A stretch of DNA of 36,672 nucleotides from DASRDU01 sp035560235 (GCA_035560235.1 DATMAG010000043.1:1-36672); one strand, 5' to 3'. Shown: positions 23,871 to 31,117, numbered from the stretch's first letter. A program made the numbers and translations. Notes: generated from the sequence alone by a model not told the origin.

Positions 23871-25868
23871 ATGAATAACCGACTCCCCTTACTCATTGCA
23901 CTGTTTTTACTCTTTGGCTGCGGCGTCATCACTTCCGCACAGACGAAACGCCCGATGACCGTTGAGGATGTGGTGGCCATCAACCGCGCGAGCGATGCCC
24001 AGGTTTCGCCCGACATTCGCCGCACGGTCTTTGTCGTCACTTCGTGGGATCGCGAGGCTGACCGGTTCAATTCCGATCTCTGGCTGGCGGCGACCGACTT
24101 CTTTCAGCCCGCGACGCGGCTGACCTTCAATCCGAAGCGCGACGATCATCCGCGCTGGTCGCCCGATGCCCGCCGCATCGCCTTTCTCTCTGAACGCGGC
24201 GCTGAAAATGCCACCGCGCAGATTTACCTGCTCAACCTTGCGGGTGGCGAAGCGCAGCAGCTCACTTCGCACAAAACAGCCGTGCAGGATTTCGCGTGGT
24301 CGCCCGATGGACGTTTCATCGCCTTCATTGCCGAAGAGCCGCGCAGGAATGACGACAGGGACAAACCGAAGACAAAACCTCCGGTCGTGGTGGATGAAGA
24401 TTACCGCTACGCGCAGTTGTGGGTCGTCAATGTCGAAACGGGCGAGACGAGGCAACTGACGAAAGGCACGCGGCACATCACCGGCTTCGACTGGTCGCGC
24501 GATGGCGCGCAGCTGGTCTTTACGGCGCGCGCGACTCCGAAACTGGCCGATACTCTGACGACCGAAATCTATCTCATTCCCTTCAACCTGAAGGAAGCTC
24601 CCGTTGACACGGCGCAGGCAAAGCAATTGACGAACCGGCCCGGCGCTGAATCGCAGCCGCGCTTCTCGCCCGACGGACAGAAGATAGCGTTTCTGGCCAC
24701 TGCCGACGGCGATCTGGTGGCCGGGCCTGAACGGATTCACGTGATCTCGCCTGCCGGGGGCGAACCGAGAGTGCTGGCAAGGAATTTTGACGGTTACATC
24801 CGCACCTTTCGCTGGGCGAGCGACAGTTACCGTCTGGTCTTTTCAGCGGATGTCGGCGTCAACTCGCACATCTTCACCACTGACCTCTCAGACAAGGGGC
24901 TGGTTCCGGTGACGAACGGCGAAGGCACGAACCTGCTGACCTCGGCCACTTATGACGGTTATCAGGTCATCTTCATTCACGAGAATCCGATGATGGCTTC
25001 AGAAGTGATGACCATCAGCGCACGCAATCCGGTCTTTTTTCAGCTCACCAGACTCAACCCGCAGGTTGAATCGTTCGCGCTCGGGCGCGTGGATGCGATC
25101 AGGTGGAAATCGAACGACGGCACTGAAATCGAAGGGCTGCTGTTTTATCCGCTCGGTTATGAAAGCGGCAGACGATATCCGCTTCTGACTTACATTCACG
25201 GCGGGCCGGAAGGCGCTTACACCCGCAGCTTCAATGCCTCGTGGAGCGCGTTTCCGCAGGTCTATGCCGGCAATGGCTATGCGGTCTTTATGCCCAATTT
25301 TCGCGGCTCGTCGAATTACGGCGCGAAGTTCGCGCAGGCCAACAAACTGACCATCGGGAAGGTTGATTACGAAGACATTCTGAGCGGCATTGACGAACTT
25401 GTCAGACGCGGCATTGCGGATGAAAACCGGCTGGCAGTCGCGGGCTGGAGTTATGGCGGATATATGAGCGGCTGGATCATCGGCCACACGAACCGCTTCC
25501 GCTGCACGGCTTATGGCGCAGGACTCTCGAATGCAGTCTCGTACTGGGCAACGGCAGACATTCAGTACAGCCGCGAACGGCTGCACGGCGGCACGCCCTG
25601 GGAAAACCGCAAGGCATATGACGAAATGTCACCGCTCGGTTATCTGTCGCAGGCCAGGACTCCGGCGCTGATCTTTCACGGCGAAAAGGACGAACGCGTG
25701 CCGCTCGCGCAGTCGCTGGAAAGCTTTCGCACGCTCAAACGCACGGGCGTGCCGGTGCAGCTTGTCGTCTATCCGGATCAGGGTCACGGGCTGACAGTGC
25801 CGAGTTATCAGCTTGACAAAATGAAGCGCGAATTAGCGTGGATTGAAAAGTACCTGAGCGTCAGATAG
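23871..25868 (+). CDS. S9-family prolyl oligopeptidase-like peptidase, exported
   Basis: A 665-residue serine peptidase that cleaves short peptides, often as dipeptidyl- or acylaminoacyl-peptidase. Signal peptide about 1-25 (LPLLIALFLLFGCGVITSAQ); LFGC could act as an atypical lipobox. A TolB-like beta-propeller fills about 30-400 with repeats such as HPRWSPDARRIAFLSERG and QPRFSPDGQKIAFL. The alpha/beta-hydrolase domain has the catalytic triad S527 (GWSYGGYMSG), D607 (HGEKDERVPL) and H639 (PDQGHGL). The ATG at 23871 begins the signal peptide; an upstream ATG at 23805 is less likely. It pairs divergently with the TonB receptor, fitting peptide import and breakdown. Confidence 0.95.
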   Translation: MNNRLPLLIALFLLFGCGVITSAQTKRPMTVEDVVAINRASDAQVSPDIRRTVFVVTSWDREADRFNSDLWLAATDFFQPATRLTFNPKRDDHPRWSPDARRIAFLSERGAENATAQIYLLNLAGGEAQQLTSHKTAVQDFAWSPDGRFIAFIAEEPRRNDDRDKPKTKPPVVVDEDYRYAQLWVVNVETGETRQLTKGTRHITGFDWSRDGAQLVFTARATPKLADTLTTEIYLIPFNLKEAPVDTAQAKQLTNRPGAESQPRFSPDGQKIAFLATADGDLVAGPERIHVISPAGGEPRVLARNFDGYIRTFRWASDSYRLVFSADVGVNSHIFTTDLSDKGLVPVTNGEGTNLLTSATYDGYQVIFIHENPMMASEVMTISARNPVFFQLTRLNPQVESFALGRVDAIRWKSNDGTEIEGLLFYPLGYESGRRYPLLTYIHGGPEGAYTRSFNASWSAFPQVYAGNGYAVFMPNFRGSSNYGAKFAQANKLTIGKVDYEDILSGIDELVRRGIADENRLAVAGWSYGGYMSGWIIGHTNRFRCTAYGAGLSNAVSYWATADIQYSRERLHGGTPWENRKAYDEMSPLGYLSQARTPALIFHGEKDERVPLAQSLESFRTLKRTGVPVQLVVYPDQGHGLTVPSYQLDKMKRELAWIEKYLSVR

Positions 25869-26006
25869 AAAATTACATCAGCTTCCACCGGAGAATCCGC
25901 GCGGCGTTGTTGATTCAGCCCTTCCTGTGCGCTTTGTGATTGATTCATTTCCCGTTCGGCTGAACGGCCCATAATATTTTTTGATCTTTCGGAAATTTAC
26001 CGGTGC

Positions 26007-26035
26007 TGGCCAATCCCTGCCCGCCTGGGTACAAT
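26007..26035 (+). promoter_or_regulatory. Candidate promoter for the first phosphofructokinase
   Basis: TGGCCA (26007-26012), 17-nt spacer, TACAAT (26030-26035), 42 nt before the ATG. The -10 box is good (five of six), the -35 box weak (four of six). Confidence 0.4.
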
Positions 26036-26077
26036 CGCTCCCTTCTTCCAACCGCATTACATTTCAGGAGTAATGAC

Positions 26078-27343
26078 ATGCCACCACGAGGCAAACTGGC
26101 GATCATTGTCGGCGGCGGCCCCGCTCCCGGCATCAATTCAGTCATTTCATCGGCCACGATTGAGGCCATCAATGAGGGCTTTGAAGTGCTGGGCGTGCAG
26201 GAAGGCTTCAAACACCTGATGCGCGAGGACACTTCAAAGGTCAGGCCACTGCAGATCGAAGACGTGTCGCGCATTCACCTGCAGGGCGGTTCGATTCTCG
26301 GCACGGCGCGCGACAATCCAACCAAACAGGAAAAACACCTGCGCGCCGTGGTTGACACGCTGCGGTCGCTGGGCGTGACGCATCTGGTTACGATTGGCGG
26401 CGATGACACAGCCTTTTCCTCGCGCAGCGTCGCTGAAAAATCGGGCGGCGCGATTCGCACGGTTCACGTGCCCAAGACAATTGACAACGACCTGCCGCTG
26501 CCGAATCACATTCCGACCTTCGGCTATCAGACAGCGCGGCACGTCGGCGTCGAGCTGGTGCGCAATCTGATGGAGGATGCGCGCTCAACCAAACGCTGGT
26601 TCATCGTCGTGGCAATGGGCCGTCAGGCCGGGCATCTGGCGCTCGGCATCGGCAAGGCCGCGGGCGCAACGCTGACGCTGATCCGCGAGGAGTTCGAACA
26701 GGAAACAGTTCCCTTCTCGCAGATCTGCGACATTATCGAAGGCTCGATCATCAAGCGCCGTGCTGAAGGACGTCGTCACGGTGTGGCAATTCTGGCCGAA
26801 GGGCTGATTGAAAAGCTCGATCCGCAGGAACTGGCTGATCTGCAGGATGTCGAACGCGACGAACACGGCCACATCCGCTTTGCCGAAGTTGACCTGGCGC
26901 GCAAGGTCAAGGCCGAACTCGCCGGACGCTTCGCGCAGCGCGGCATCAAACTGACGATTACGAACAAGAACATCGGCTACGAACTGCGCTGCGCCGATCC
27001 GATTCCGTTTGACGCCGCCTACTGCCGCGACCTGGGCTACAGCGCCGTCCGCTTTCTGATCAACGGCGGCAGCGGCGCAATGGTCAGCGTGCAGGGTGGC
27101 CGGATGATTCCGATCTCATTCAACGACATCCGCGATCCGGTCACAGGCAGGACCAGAGTTCGCAACGTTGATCCGAACAGCGAAAGCTATCGCGTCGCCC
27201 GCGAATATATGATCCGGCTCGGCCCGGAAGATTTCGAGTATTCCGCCTGGGTCGAAAAACTCGCCCACGCAGCGAATCTGACTGTGGACGCATTCTGCGA
27301 AAAGTTCGAGTACCTCAAAGGCTCAGTTCAATCAGGAGCATAA
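26078..27343 (+). CDS. pfp: 6-phosphofructokinase, predicted PPi-dependent (copy 1)
   Basis: A 421-residue PFK phosphorylating fructose 6-phosphate. Motifs: IIVGGGPAPGINSV at the N-terminus, TIGGDDTAF with D109-D110, VPKTIDNDLP with K133 and catalytic D136/D138, and MGRQAGHLALGIG. Asp110 (GGDD instead of GGDG) and Lys133 (PKTIDND instead of PGTIDND) are the two residues that in characterised enzymes mark pyrophosphate rather than ATP as donor. CAGGAG lies 7 nt before the ATG. It is followed by a paralogue on the same strand, with a 35-bp-stem hairpin between the two. PPi use would make the step reversible. Confidence 0.9.
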   Translation: MPPRGKLAIIVGGGPAPGINSVISSATIEAINEGFEVLGVQEGFKHLMREDTSKVRPLQIEDVSRIHLQGGSILGTARDNPTKQEKHLRAVVDTLRSLGVTHLVTIGGDDTAFSSRSVAEKSGGAIRTVHVPKTIDNDLPLPNHIPTFGYQTARHVGVELVRNLMEDARSTKRWFIVVAMGRQAGHLALGIGKAAGATLTLIREEFEQETVPFSQICDIIEGSIIKRRAEGRRHGVAILAEGLIEKLDPQELADLQDVERDEHGHIRFAEVDLARKVKAELAGRFAQRGIKLTITNKNIGYELRCADPIPFDAAYCRDLGYSAVRFLINGGSGAMVSVQGGRMIPISFNDIRDPVTGRTRVRNVDPNSESYRVAREYMIRLGPEDFEYSAWVEKLAHAANLTVDAFCEKFEYLKGSVQSGA

Positions 27344-27347
27344 AAAC

Positions 27348-27450
27348 AGTGGTCAGTGGTCAGTGGTCAGTGGTTAGTGAAGAATGAAAGAGCGGCTGGC
27401 AGGCTTCTCTTCGCACTTCACTAACCACTGACCACTGACCACTGACCACT
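27348..27450. repeat. 35-bp perfect-stem hairpin of AGTGGTC heptads
   Basis: The left arm (27348-27382) is heptad repeats of AGTGGTC ending in TTAGTGAAG; the right arm (27416-27450) is its exact reverse complement over 35 bp; the loop is 33 nt. It begins 5 nt after the stop of the first phosphofructokinase gene and ends 12 nt before the start of the second, leaving no recognisable ribosome-binding site there. In RNA it would sequester the region just upstream of the second start codon. Confidence 0.95.
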
Positions 27451-27462
27451 AACCACTATCCT

Positions 27463-28707
27463 ATGGCAAGCAGAAAAATTGGAATTCTGATCGGCGGGGG
27501 GCCGGCCCCCGGAACCAACGGAGTCATCGCGGCAGTGGCCATCGAAGCGCTCAAGCTCGGCCATACACCGGTTGGGTTTCACGACGGCTTTGAATGGCTG
27601 GCGCAGCGCTACACCGATGAACAGCACGTGCTGACGATTGATGAAGTCTCGCGCATTCACCTGGACGGAGGCGTGCATCTCGGCTCGTCGCGCGTGGACA
27701 TTTCGCGTGATCGTCAGAGCCTGGAAAACACCGTCGCCGCGCTCAGAAAGCTCGACATTGATTCGCTCGTCATCGTCGGCGGCGATGATGCCGTCAGCAG
27801 CGCCGTCGCGCTCGAACACGAATCGCGCGGCGCAATCAAGGTGGTGCTGATTCCGAAGAGCATTGATAACGATCTGTGGATGCCGCTGCCGGTTTCGACG
27901 CTCGGCTATGAAACGGCGCGTCACGTCGGCGTCGGGCTGGTCAAAAGCCTGATGGAAGATGCCAAAACCACCGGCCGCTGGTATATCGGCGTCACGATGG
28001 GCCGCCCGACCGGGCACCTGACGCTCGGCATCGGCAAGGCCGCGGGCGCAACCTGCGTGGTCATTCCTGAAGAGTTCACGCAAAAGACCATCAGCCTTGA
28101 TGACATTGCCGACATTATTGAAGGCTCGATCATCAAGCGGCGCGCGATGGGCCGCAATCACGGCGTCGCGCTTTTGTCTGAAGCTCTGGTCGAACGCTTC
28201 AGTCACGAAGAGGTCGTCGAATTGCAGGACGTTGACCGCGACGCGCAGGGCAACATTCGCGTCACCGAAATTGATCTGGGCCGCAAGATCAAAAGCGAAG
28301 TGCAGGCGCGGCTCGAATCACGCGACATCAAAGTGACCATCGTTGACAAGACCATCGGCTACGAACTGCGCTGCGCTCAGCCGATTCCGTATGACGCCGA
28401 ATACGCCCGCGATATGGGCTATGCCGCCGTCAATTACCTGCTGCGCGGCGGTTCGGGCGCGATGATCACCGTGCTGGGCGGTGAATTTCATCCGACACCG
28501 TTCAGCGACGTGGTTGATCCGGCCACGCATCGCGGGCGCATTCGTCCGGTCGAAGTTGATACTGAAAGCTATCAGGTCGCCCGCGAATATATGGTGCGCC
28601 TGGGGCCGGAGGATTTTACCGATGAAGCCTGGGTGGCGAAACTCGCGGAAGCCGGTGGGATGACGCCGAATGACTTTCGGCTGAAGTTCAGTAAGTTCAT
28701 GGCATGA
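27463..28707 (+). CDS. pfp: 6-phosphofructokinase, predicted PPi-dependent (copy 2)
   Basis: A 414-residue paralogue of the preceding gene, colinear over its whole length. It keeps GILIGGGPAPGTNGV, VGGDDAV with D108-D109, LIPKSIDNDL with K132, and MGRPTGHLTLGIG. The Asp/Lys pair again predicts PPi as donor; Ser replaces Thr in the IDND motif. The two copies diverge enough (about half of residues by eye) to be old paralogues; one may be regulatory or act on another sugar phosphate such as sedoheptulose 7-phosphate, as some PPi-PFKs do. The start lies 12 nt after a long hairpin and has no clear ribosome-binding site. Confidence 0.9.
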   Translation: MASRKIGILIGGGPAPGTNGVIAAVAIEALKLGHTPVGFHDGFEWLAQRYTDEQHVLTIDEVSRIHLDGGVHLGSSRVDISRDRQSLENTVAALRKLDIDSLVIVGGDDAVSSAVALEHESRGAIKVVLIPKSIDNDLWMPLPVSTLGYETARHVGVGLVKSLMEDAKTTGRWYIGVTMGRPTGHLTLGIGKAAGATCVVIPEEFTQKTISLDDIADIIEGSIIKRRAMGRNHGVALLSEALVERFSHEEVVELQDVDRDAQGNIRVTEIDLGRKIKSEVQARLESRDIKVTIVDKTIGYELRCAQPIPYDAEYARDMGYAAVNYLLRGGSGAMITVLGGEFHPTPFSDVVDPATHRGRIRPVEVDTESYQVAREYMVRLGPEDFTDEAWVAKLAEAGGMTPNDFRLKFSKFMA

Positions 28708-28749
28708 TTTGTTCGCCGCTATGAGAACAGAGCTGCGAACGAAAACACG

Positions 28750-28800
28750 AAAGCACGCAGATGGACGACGCTCAGAAATTCGTGCGCCACTGCGTGCTTT
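28750..28800 (+). terminator. Candidate hairpin terminator after the second phosphofructokinase
   Basis: The arms AAAGCACGCAG (28750-28760) and CTGCGTGCTTT (28790-28800) pair perfectly over 11 bp around a 29-nt loop, and the right arm runs into TTTTT. The long loop makes it a weak intrinsic terminator. The arms also resemble the CACGAAG-type word hairpins elsewhere in the window. Confidence 0.45.
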
Positions 28801-28848
28801 TTGCTGAGGACGCTGCTGAACGACAAACAGCGCAAGCCCCTGACAGGC

Positions 28849-29406
28849 TCAGGCGACAGCCGAAGCATCTTCGAGATAAAGATACTTCCTCCACTCCGGA
28901 CGTGAAGCGGCGGCATAAATCATGGCCGTCCGCTCCAGACCGTAATAGAGCGCACCCGGATAACTGAGCAGCGGCATCCGGGCTTCATTCGGCGTGCGAT
29001 CACCTTTCCGCTGATTGCACTCTTTGCACGACGCGACCAGGTTTTCCGCGACCGTCTGACCGCCCTTTGATCTCGGAATGATGTGATCAAGGGTCAGGTC
29101 AAACTGAGTGCCGCGCCGCCCGCAATACTGGCAGCGATGCTTGTCGCGGATCAGAATGCGCAACCGGCTGGTCGCGCGATTCTGACGGCGTCTGCGCGTA
29201 TCCACGTAATGCACCAGCCGCACCACCGCAGGCACGTCGAAGGCAAATCGCGCAGTTCGCAGGACGTGGCCGTGATCGAATTCGATCACCTCAGCAGCCT
29301 TTCGCCAGACCAGCGCGAGCGCTTTCGGAGCCGTGACCAGATTGAGCGGCTCATACGAAGCGTTGAGCAAAAGCACTTTGCGTGAAATGTACTGTGGTAA
29401 TTCCAT
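28849..29406 (-). CDS. HNH endonuclease directly downstream of the tRNA array
   Basis: A 185-residue protein. The N-terminus (RKVLLLNASYEPLNLVTAPK) and VRLVHYVDTRRRR belong to a widespread bacterial HNH family of unknown role. The nuclease core has CQYCGRRG, LTLDHIIPRSKGG (catalytic His, metal ligands) and CKECNQRKGDRTPNEA, so both CxxC zinc pairs and the HNH residues are intact. AGGAG lies 6 nt before the ATG at 29406. The frame continues upstream only as an antisense-like reading of tRNA DNA. The gene begins 18 nt after tRNA-Arg(UCU), so it is probably read from the array transcript. Substrate unknown. Confidence 0.9.
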   Translation of the reverse strand: MELPQYISRKVLLLNASYEPLNLVTAPKALALVWRKAAEVIEFDHGHVLRTARFAFDVPAVVRLVHYVDTRRRRQNRATSRLRILIRDKHRCQYCGRRGTQFDLTLDHIIPRSKGGQTVAENLVASCKECNQRKGDRTPNEARMPLLSYPGALYYGLERTAMIYAAASRPEWRKYLYLEDASAVA

Positions 29407-29424
29407 AAACGCTCCTCGCGCTGA

Positions 29425-29501
29425 CGGGTTCGGAAGGACTCGAACCTTCGACCTGACGGGTAGAAACCGTCTGCTCTTGATTCCAACTGAGCTACGAACC
29501 C
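29425..29501 (-). tRNA. tRNA-Arg (UCU)
   Basis: 7-bp acceptor GGGTTCG/CGAACCC, U8, anticodon loop TTTCTAC, T-loop TTCGAGT, discriminator G. It is the last gene of the array, 18 nt before the HNH start. No CCA is encoded. Confidence 0.93.
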
Positions 29502-29516
29502 TGAATGCTTTTCTGA

Positions 29517-29593
29517 AGGTGACGGTGAGACTCGAACTCACGACCTGCGGTTTAGGAAACCACTGCTCTCAATTCCAACTGAGCTACGCCACC
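29517..29593 (-). tRNA. tRNA-Arg (CCU)
   Basis: Acceptor GGTGGCG/CGTCACC, anticodon loop TTCCTAA, T-arm GTGAG/CTCAC. The D-arm closely resembles that of the neighbouring Arg(UCU) gene, suggesting a duplication within the array. Discriminator U. Confidence 0.92.
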
Positions 29594-29594
29594 T

Positions 29595-29624
29595 CAATCT
29601 CAAATCTCAAATCTCAAATTTGAA
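29595..29624. repeat. AAATCTC heptad palindrome, array spacer copy 1
   Basis: Three AAATCTC-type heptads followed by AAATTTGAA, with the palindromic core TCAAATTTGA. It fills the spacer between tRNA-Arg(CCU) and tRNA-Phe. Confidence 0.85.
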
Positions 29625-29627
29625 GAA

Positions 29628-29701
29628 TGGTTGGGGTCGGAATCGAACCGACGGCCTGTGGCTCTTCAGACCACCGCTGCTACCTGCTGAGCTACCCAAC
29701 C
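29628..29701 (-). tRNA. tRNA-Phe (GAA)
   Basis: Acceptor GGTTGGG/CCCAACC, anticodon loop CTGAAGA, T-loop TTCGATT, discriminator A. G37 after the anticodon is unusual for tRNA-Phe, and the D-stem has one mismatch. Confidence 0.9.
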
Positions 29702-29792
29702 GGAATGCTTTGCCTGCTGTCCACACTGCTTTCCATCAGCTTTGTCCCCGTTTCCATTGGCCAATGACAACGCGAACAGCAGGCAAACCTGG
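29702..29792 (-). other. Structured 91-nt spacer in the tRNA array
   Basis: The largest gap within the dense part of the array. It has an 11-bp terminal stem (29709-29719 with 29777-29787, TTTGCCTGCTG/CAGCAGGCAAA) and an inner CATTGGCCAATG palindrome. No anticodon arm or T-loop could be assigned, so it is not called as a tRNA. Confidence 0.5.
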
Positions 29793-29870
29793 CCTCCGTG
29801 GCAGGACTCGAACCTGCGACCTCCTGATTCGTAATCAGGCACTCTGAATTTCCATCTGAGCTACACGGAG
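29793..29870 (-). tRNA. tRNA-Arg (ACG)
   Basis: Acceptor CTCCGTG/CACGGAG, anticodon loop TTACGAA, T-arm GCAGG/CCTGC. The A34 needs TadA to give inosine. It is the only gene checked here where CCA follows the discriminator in the DNA. Confidence 0.93.
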
Positions 29871-29889
29871 ATAACTTTCAAAAATCGAA

Positions 29890-29961
29890 TCAGGATGGCC
29901 GGATTCGAACCGACGTGTGCTGGTTCCCAAAACCAGTGAACAACCGCTGTCCCACATCCTG
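29890..29961 (-). tRNA. tRNA-Pro (UGG)
   Basis: Acceptor CAGGATG/CATCCTG, anticodon loop TTTGGGA, T-arm GTCGG/CCGGC. The D-arm is compact (GGAC, 7-nt loop, GTTC) for a 72-nt gene. Discriminator A. Confidence 0.9.
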
Positions 29962-29967
29962 AAAAAG

Positions 29968-30040
29968 AGCCGGTGATGAGATTCGAACTCACTGCCTCAG
30001 TCGTACCAGAACTGCGCTCCGCCATCCGAGCTGCACCGGC
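29968..30040 (-). tRNA. tRNA-Thr (GGU)
   Basis: Acceptor GCCGGTG/CACCGGC, anticodon loop CTGGTAC, T-loop TTCGAAT. Position 8 is C instead of the near-universal U. Confidence 0.92.
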
Positions 30041-30044
30041 CTGA

Positions 30045-30117
30045 TGGAGTCGGCGGGACTCGAACCCGCAATCTCCGGTGTGCAAAACCAGCGCCCTGCC
30101 AATTGAGCCACGACCCC
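30045..30117 (-). tRNA. tRNA-Ala (UGC)
   Basis: Acceptor GGGGTCG/CGACTCC with a G3:U70 wobble, the main alanine identity element. Anticodon loop TTTGCAC, T-arm GCGGG/CCCGC, discriminator A. Confidence 0.94.
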
Positions 30118-30128
30118 GTTTGTCAAAA

Positions 30129-30202
30129 TAGGAGCGGCAGGAATCGAACCCGCGACCTCCGAGGTGTAAGCTCGGCGCTGCCTCCAGCTGAGCTACGCTC
30201 CT
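30129..30202 (-). tRNA. tRNA-Val (UAC)
   Basis: Acceptor AGGAGCG/CGCTCCT, anticodon loop CTTACAC, T-arm GCGGG/CCTGC, discriminator A. The D-stem has one mismatch. Confidence 0.93.
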
Positions 30203-30207
30203 GCAAG

Positions 30208-30278
30208 CCCGGAGGCGTGGATTTGAACCACGATCTTCAGGGTCAGAACCTGACGTCCTGCCGTTGGACGACCTCCGA
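30208..30278 (-). tRNA. tRNA-Gln (CUG)
   Basis: Acceptor TCGGAGG/CCTCCGG with a U1:G72 end, D-stem GTCC/GGAC, anticodon loop TTCTGAC, T-loop TTCAAAT. Discriminator G. Short variable loop. Confidence 0.92.
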
Positions 30279-30282
30279 ACAA

Positions 30283-30355
30283 AGCTGACGGCGGGATTCG
30301 AACCCACACCCTGCCGCTTACGAGACGGCTGCTCCATCCGTTGAGCTGCGTCAGC
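30283..30355 (-). tRNA. tRNA-Thr (CGU)
   Basis: Acceptor GCTGACG/CGTCAGC, anticodon loop CTCGTAA, T-loop TTCGAAT. Position 8 is C, as in Thr(GGU). Discriminator U. Confidence 0.92.
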
Positions 30356-30360
30356 ACCAA

Positions 30361-30434
30361 AGCCTGCGACGGGATTCGAACCCGCTGCCTCTGGTTTGGA
30401 AGACCAGTGCGCTCCCCCGATGCGCTTCACAGGC
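30361..30434 (-). tRNA. tRNA-Gly (UCC)
   Basis: Acceptor GCCTGTG/CGCAGGC, D-stem GCGC/GCGC, anticodon loop CTTCCAA, T-loop TTCGAAT, discriminator U as expected for bacterial Gly. Position 8 is A instead of U. Confidence 0.9.
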
Positions 30435-30437
30435 CGA

Positions 30438-30503
30438 AGGCGGCGACGAGGAACGATAAAACGCGACATTTTCCAGAATGTAGTTCCATCTGCATTCGCC
30501 GCC
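30438..30503 (-). tRNA. Cryptic tRNA-like element, possible Ser (GGA)
   Basis: A 66-nt element fitting exactly between two tRNAs (gaps of 3 and 7 nt). It has a perfect 7-bp acceptor GGCGGCG/CGCCGCC and an anticodon-like arm ACAT/ATGT with loop TCTGGAAA, giving GGA after U33. The D-arm is imperfect and no T-stem or TTC loop is visible, so it may be a T-armless tRNA or a decayed gene. Position 8 is A, as in several neighbours. Confidence 0.45.
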
Positions 30504-30510
30504 CGATGAA

Positions 30511-30583
30511 CTGTGGGAGCGGGATTCGAACCCGCGATCTTTCGATTAACAGTCGAACGCCTTACCAGCCTGGCTCTCCCACA
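30511..30583 (-). tRNA. tRNA-Asn (GUU)
   Basis: Acceptor TGTGGGA/TCCCACA, anticodon loop CTGTTAA, T-arm GCGGG/CCCGC, discriminator G as in bacterial Asn. Position 8 is G, and the D-stem has only 3 bp (GCC/GGC). Confidence 0.92.
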
Positions 30584-30588
30584 ACTGA

Positions 30589-30662
30589 TGGATCGGGTCA
30601 GAGTCGAACTGACATCTCTCTGCTTAAGAGGCAGGTACTCTCGCCGGTTGAGTTACCGATCC
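30589..30662 (-). tRNA. tRNA-Lys (CUU)
   Basis: Acceptor GGATCGG/CCGATCC, D-stem ACTC/GAGT, anticodon loop CTCTTAA, T-arm GTCAG/CTGAC. The outermost anticodon-stem pair is mismatched (C27/A43). Discriminator A. Confidence 0.92.
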
Positions 30663-30666
30663 GCGA

Positions 30667-30740
30667 CCAGGGCGACGGGACTTGAACCCGCGATCTTCTG
30701 CTTGACAAGCAAACGGCCACTCCGGCTGGCCCACGCCCCG
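30667..30740 (-). tRNA. tRNA-Asp (GUC)
   Basis: Acceptor CGGGGCG/CGCCCTG with one G:U pair, D-stem GGCC/GGCC, anticodon loop TTGTCAA, T-loop TTCAAGT, discriminator G as expected for Asp. Confidence 0.92.
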
Positions 30741-30751
30741 AAAACCGATGG

Positions 30752-30824
30752 CAGCGGTGACGGGACTTGAACCCATTAGTGCCAGCTTGAAAGACTGACC
30801 GCGCGACCCTTTGCATTCACCGCT
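30752..30824 (-). tRNA. tRNA-Glu (UUC), odd D-arm
   Basis: Acceptor AGCGGTG/CACCGCT, anticodon loop CTTTCAA, T-loop TTCAAGT, discriminator G. Position 8 is A and the D-arm is weak (TGC/GCG with extra bases before the anticodon stem). Confidence 0.85.
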
Positions 30825-30837
30825 GTGTCAAAGACGA

Positions 30838-30910
30838 TGCGCCCGGCGGGATTCGAACCCGCGACCTGACGGTTATCAACCGTCTGCTCGACCATCTGAG
30901 CTTCAGGCAC
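30838..30910 (-). tRNA. tRNA-Ile (GAU)
   Basis: Acceptor GTGCCTG/CGGGCGC with two G:U pairs, D-stem GCTC/GAGC, anticodon loop TTGATAA, T-arm GCGGG/CCCGC, discriminator A. Position 8 is A instead of U. Confidence 0.92.
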
Positions 30911-30914
30911 TCAA

Positions 30915-30987
30915 TCGGGATGCAGGGATTCGAACCCTGACCGCAGAGCTTCAAAGGCTCCCGTCCTGCCAGTTGGACCACATCCCA
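30915..30987 (-). tRNA. tRNA-Gln (UUG)
   Basis: Acceptor TGGGATG/CATCCCG with U1:G72, D-stem GTCC/GGAC as in Gln(CUG), anticodon loop CTTTGAA, T-arm CAGGG/CCCTG, discriminator A. Confidence 0.93.
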
Positions 30988-30993
30988 GGAAAA

Positions 30994-31067
30994 GGTGAGT
31001 GGCCGGACTTGAACCGGCGACATCCTGATCCACAATCAGGCGCTCTGCCGTCTGAGCTACACCCACC
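30994..31067 (-). tRNA. tRNA-His (GUG)
   Basis: Acceptor GTGGGTG/CACTCAC plus an encoded G-1 opposite discriminator C73, the histidine identity pair. Anticodon loop TTGTGGA, T-arm GCCGG/CCGGC. Confidence 0.94.
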
Positions 31068-31070
31068 ATA

Positions 31071-31112
31071 TTTTCAAATCTCAAATTTGAGATCCGGGAT
31101 TTGAGATTCGGT
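31071..31112. repeat. AAATCTC palindrome, array spacer copy 2
   Basis: Contains the perfect 16-bp palindrome ATCTCAAATTTGAGAT and a further GATTTGAGATT arm. It lies between tRNA-His and the class-II UAU gene. Confidence 0.85.
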
Positions 31113-31117
31113 TCTGG

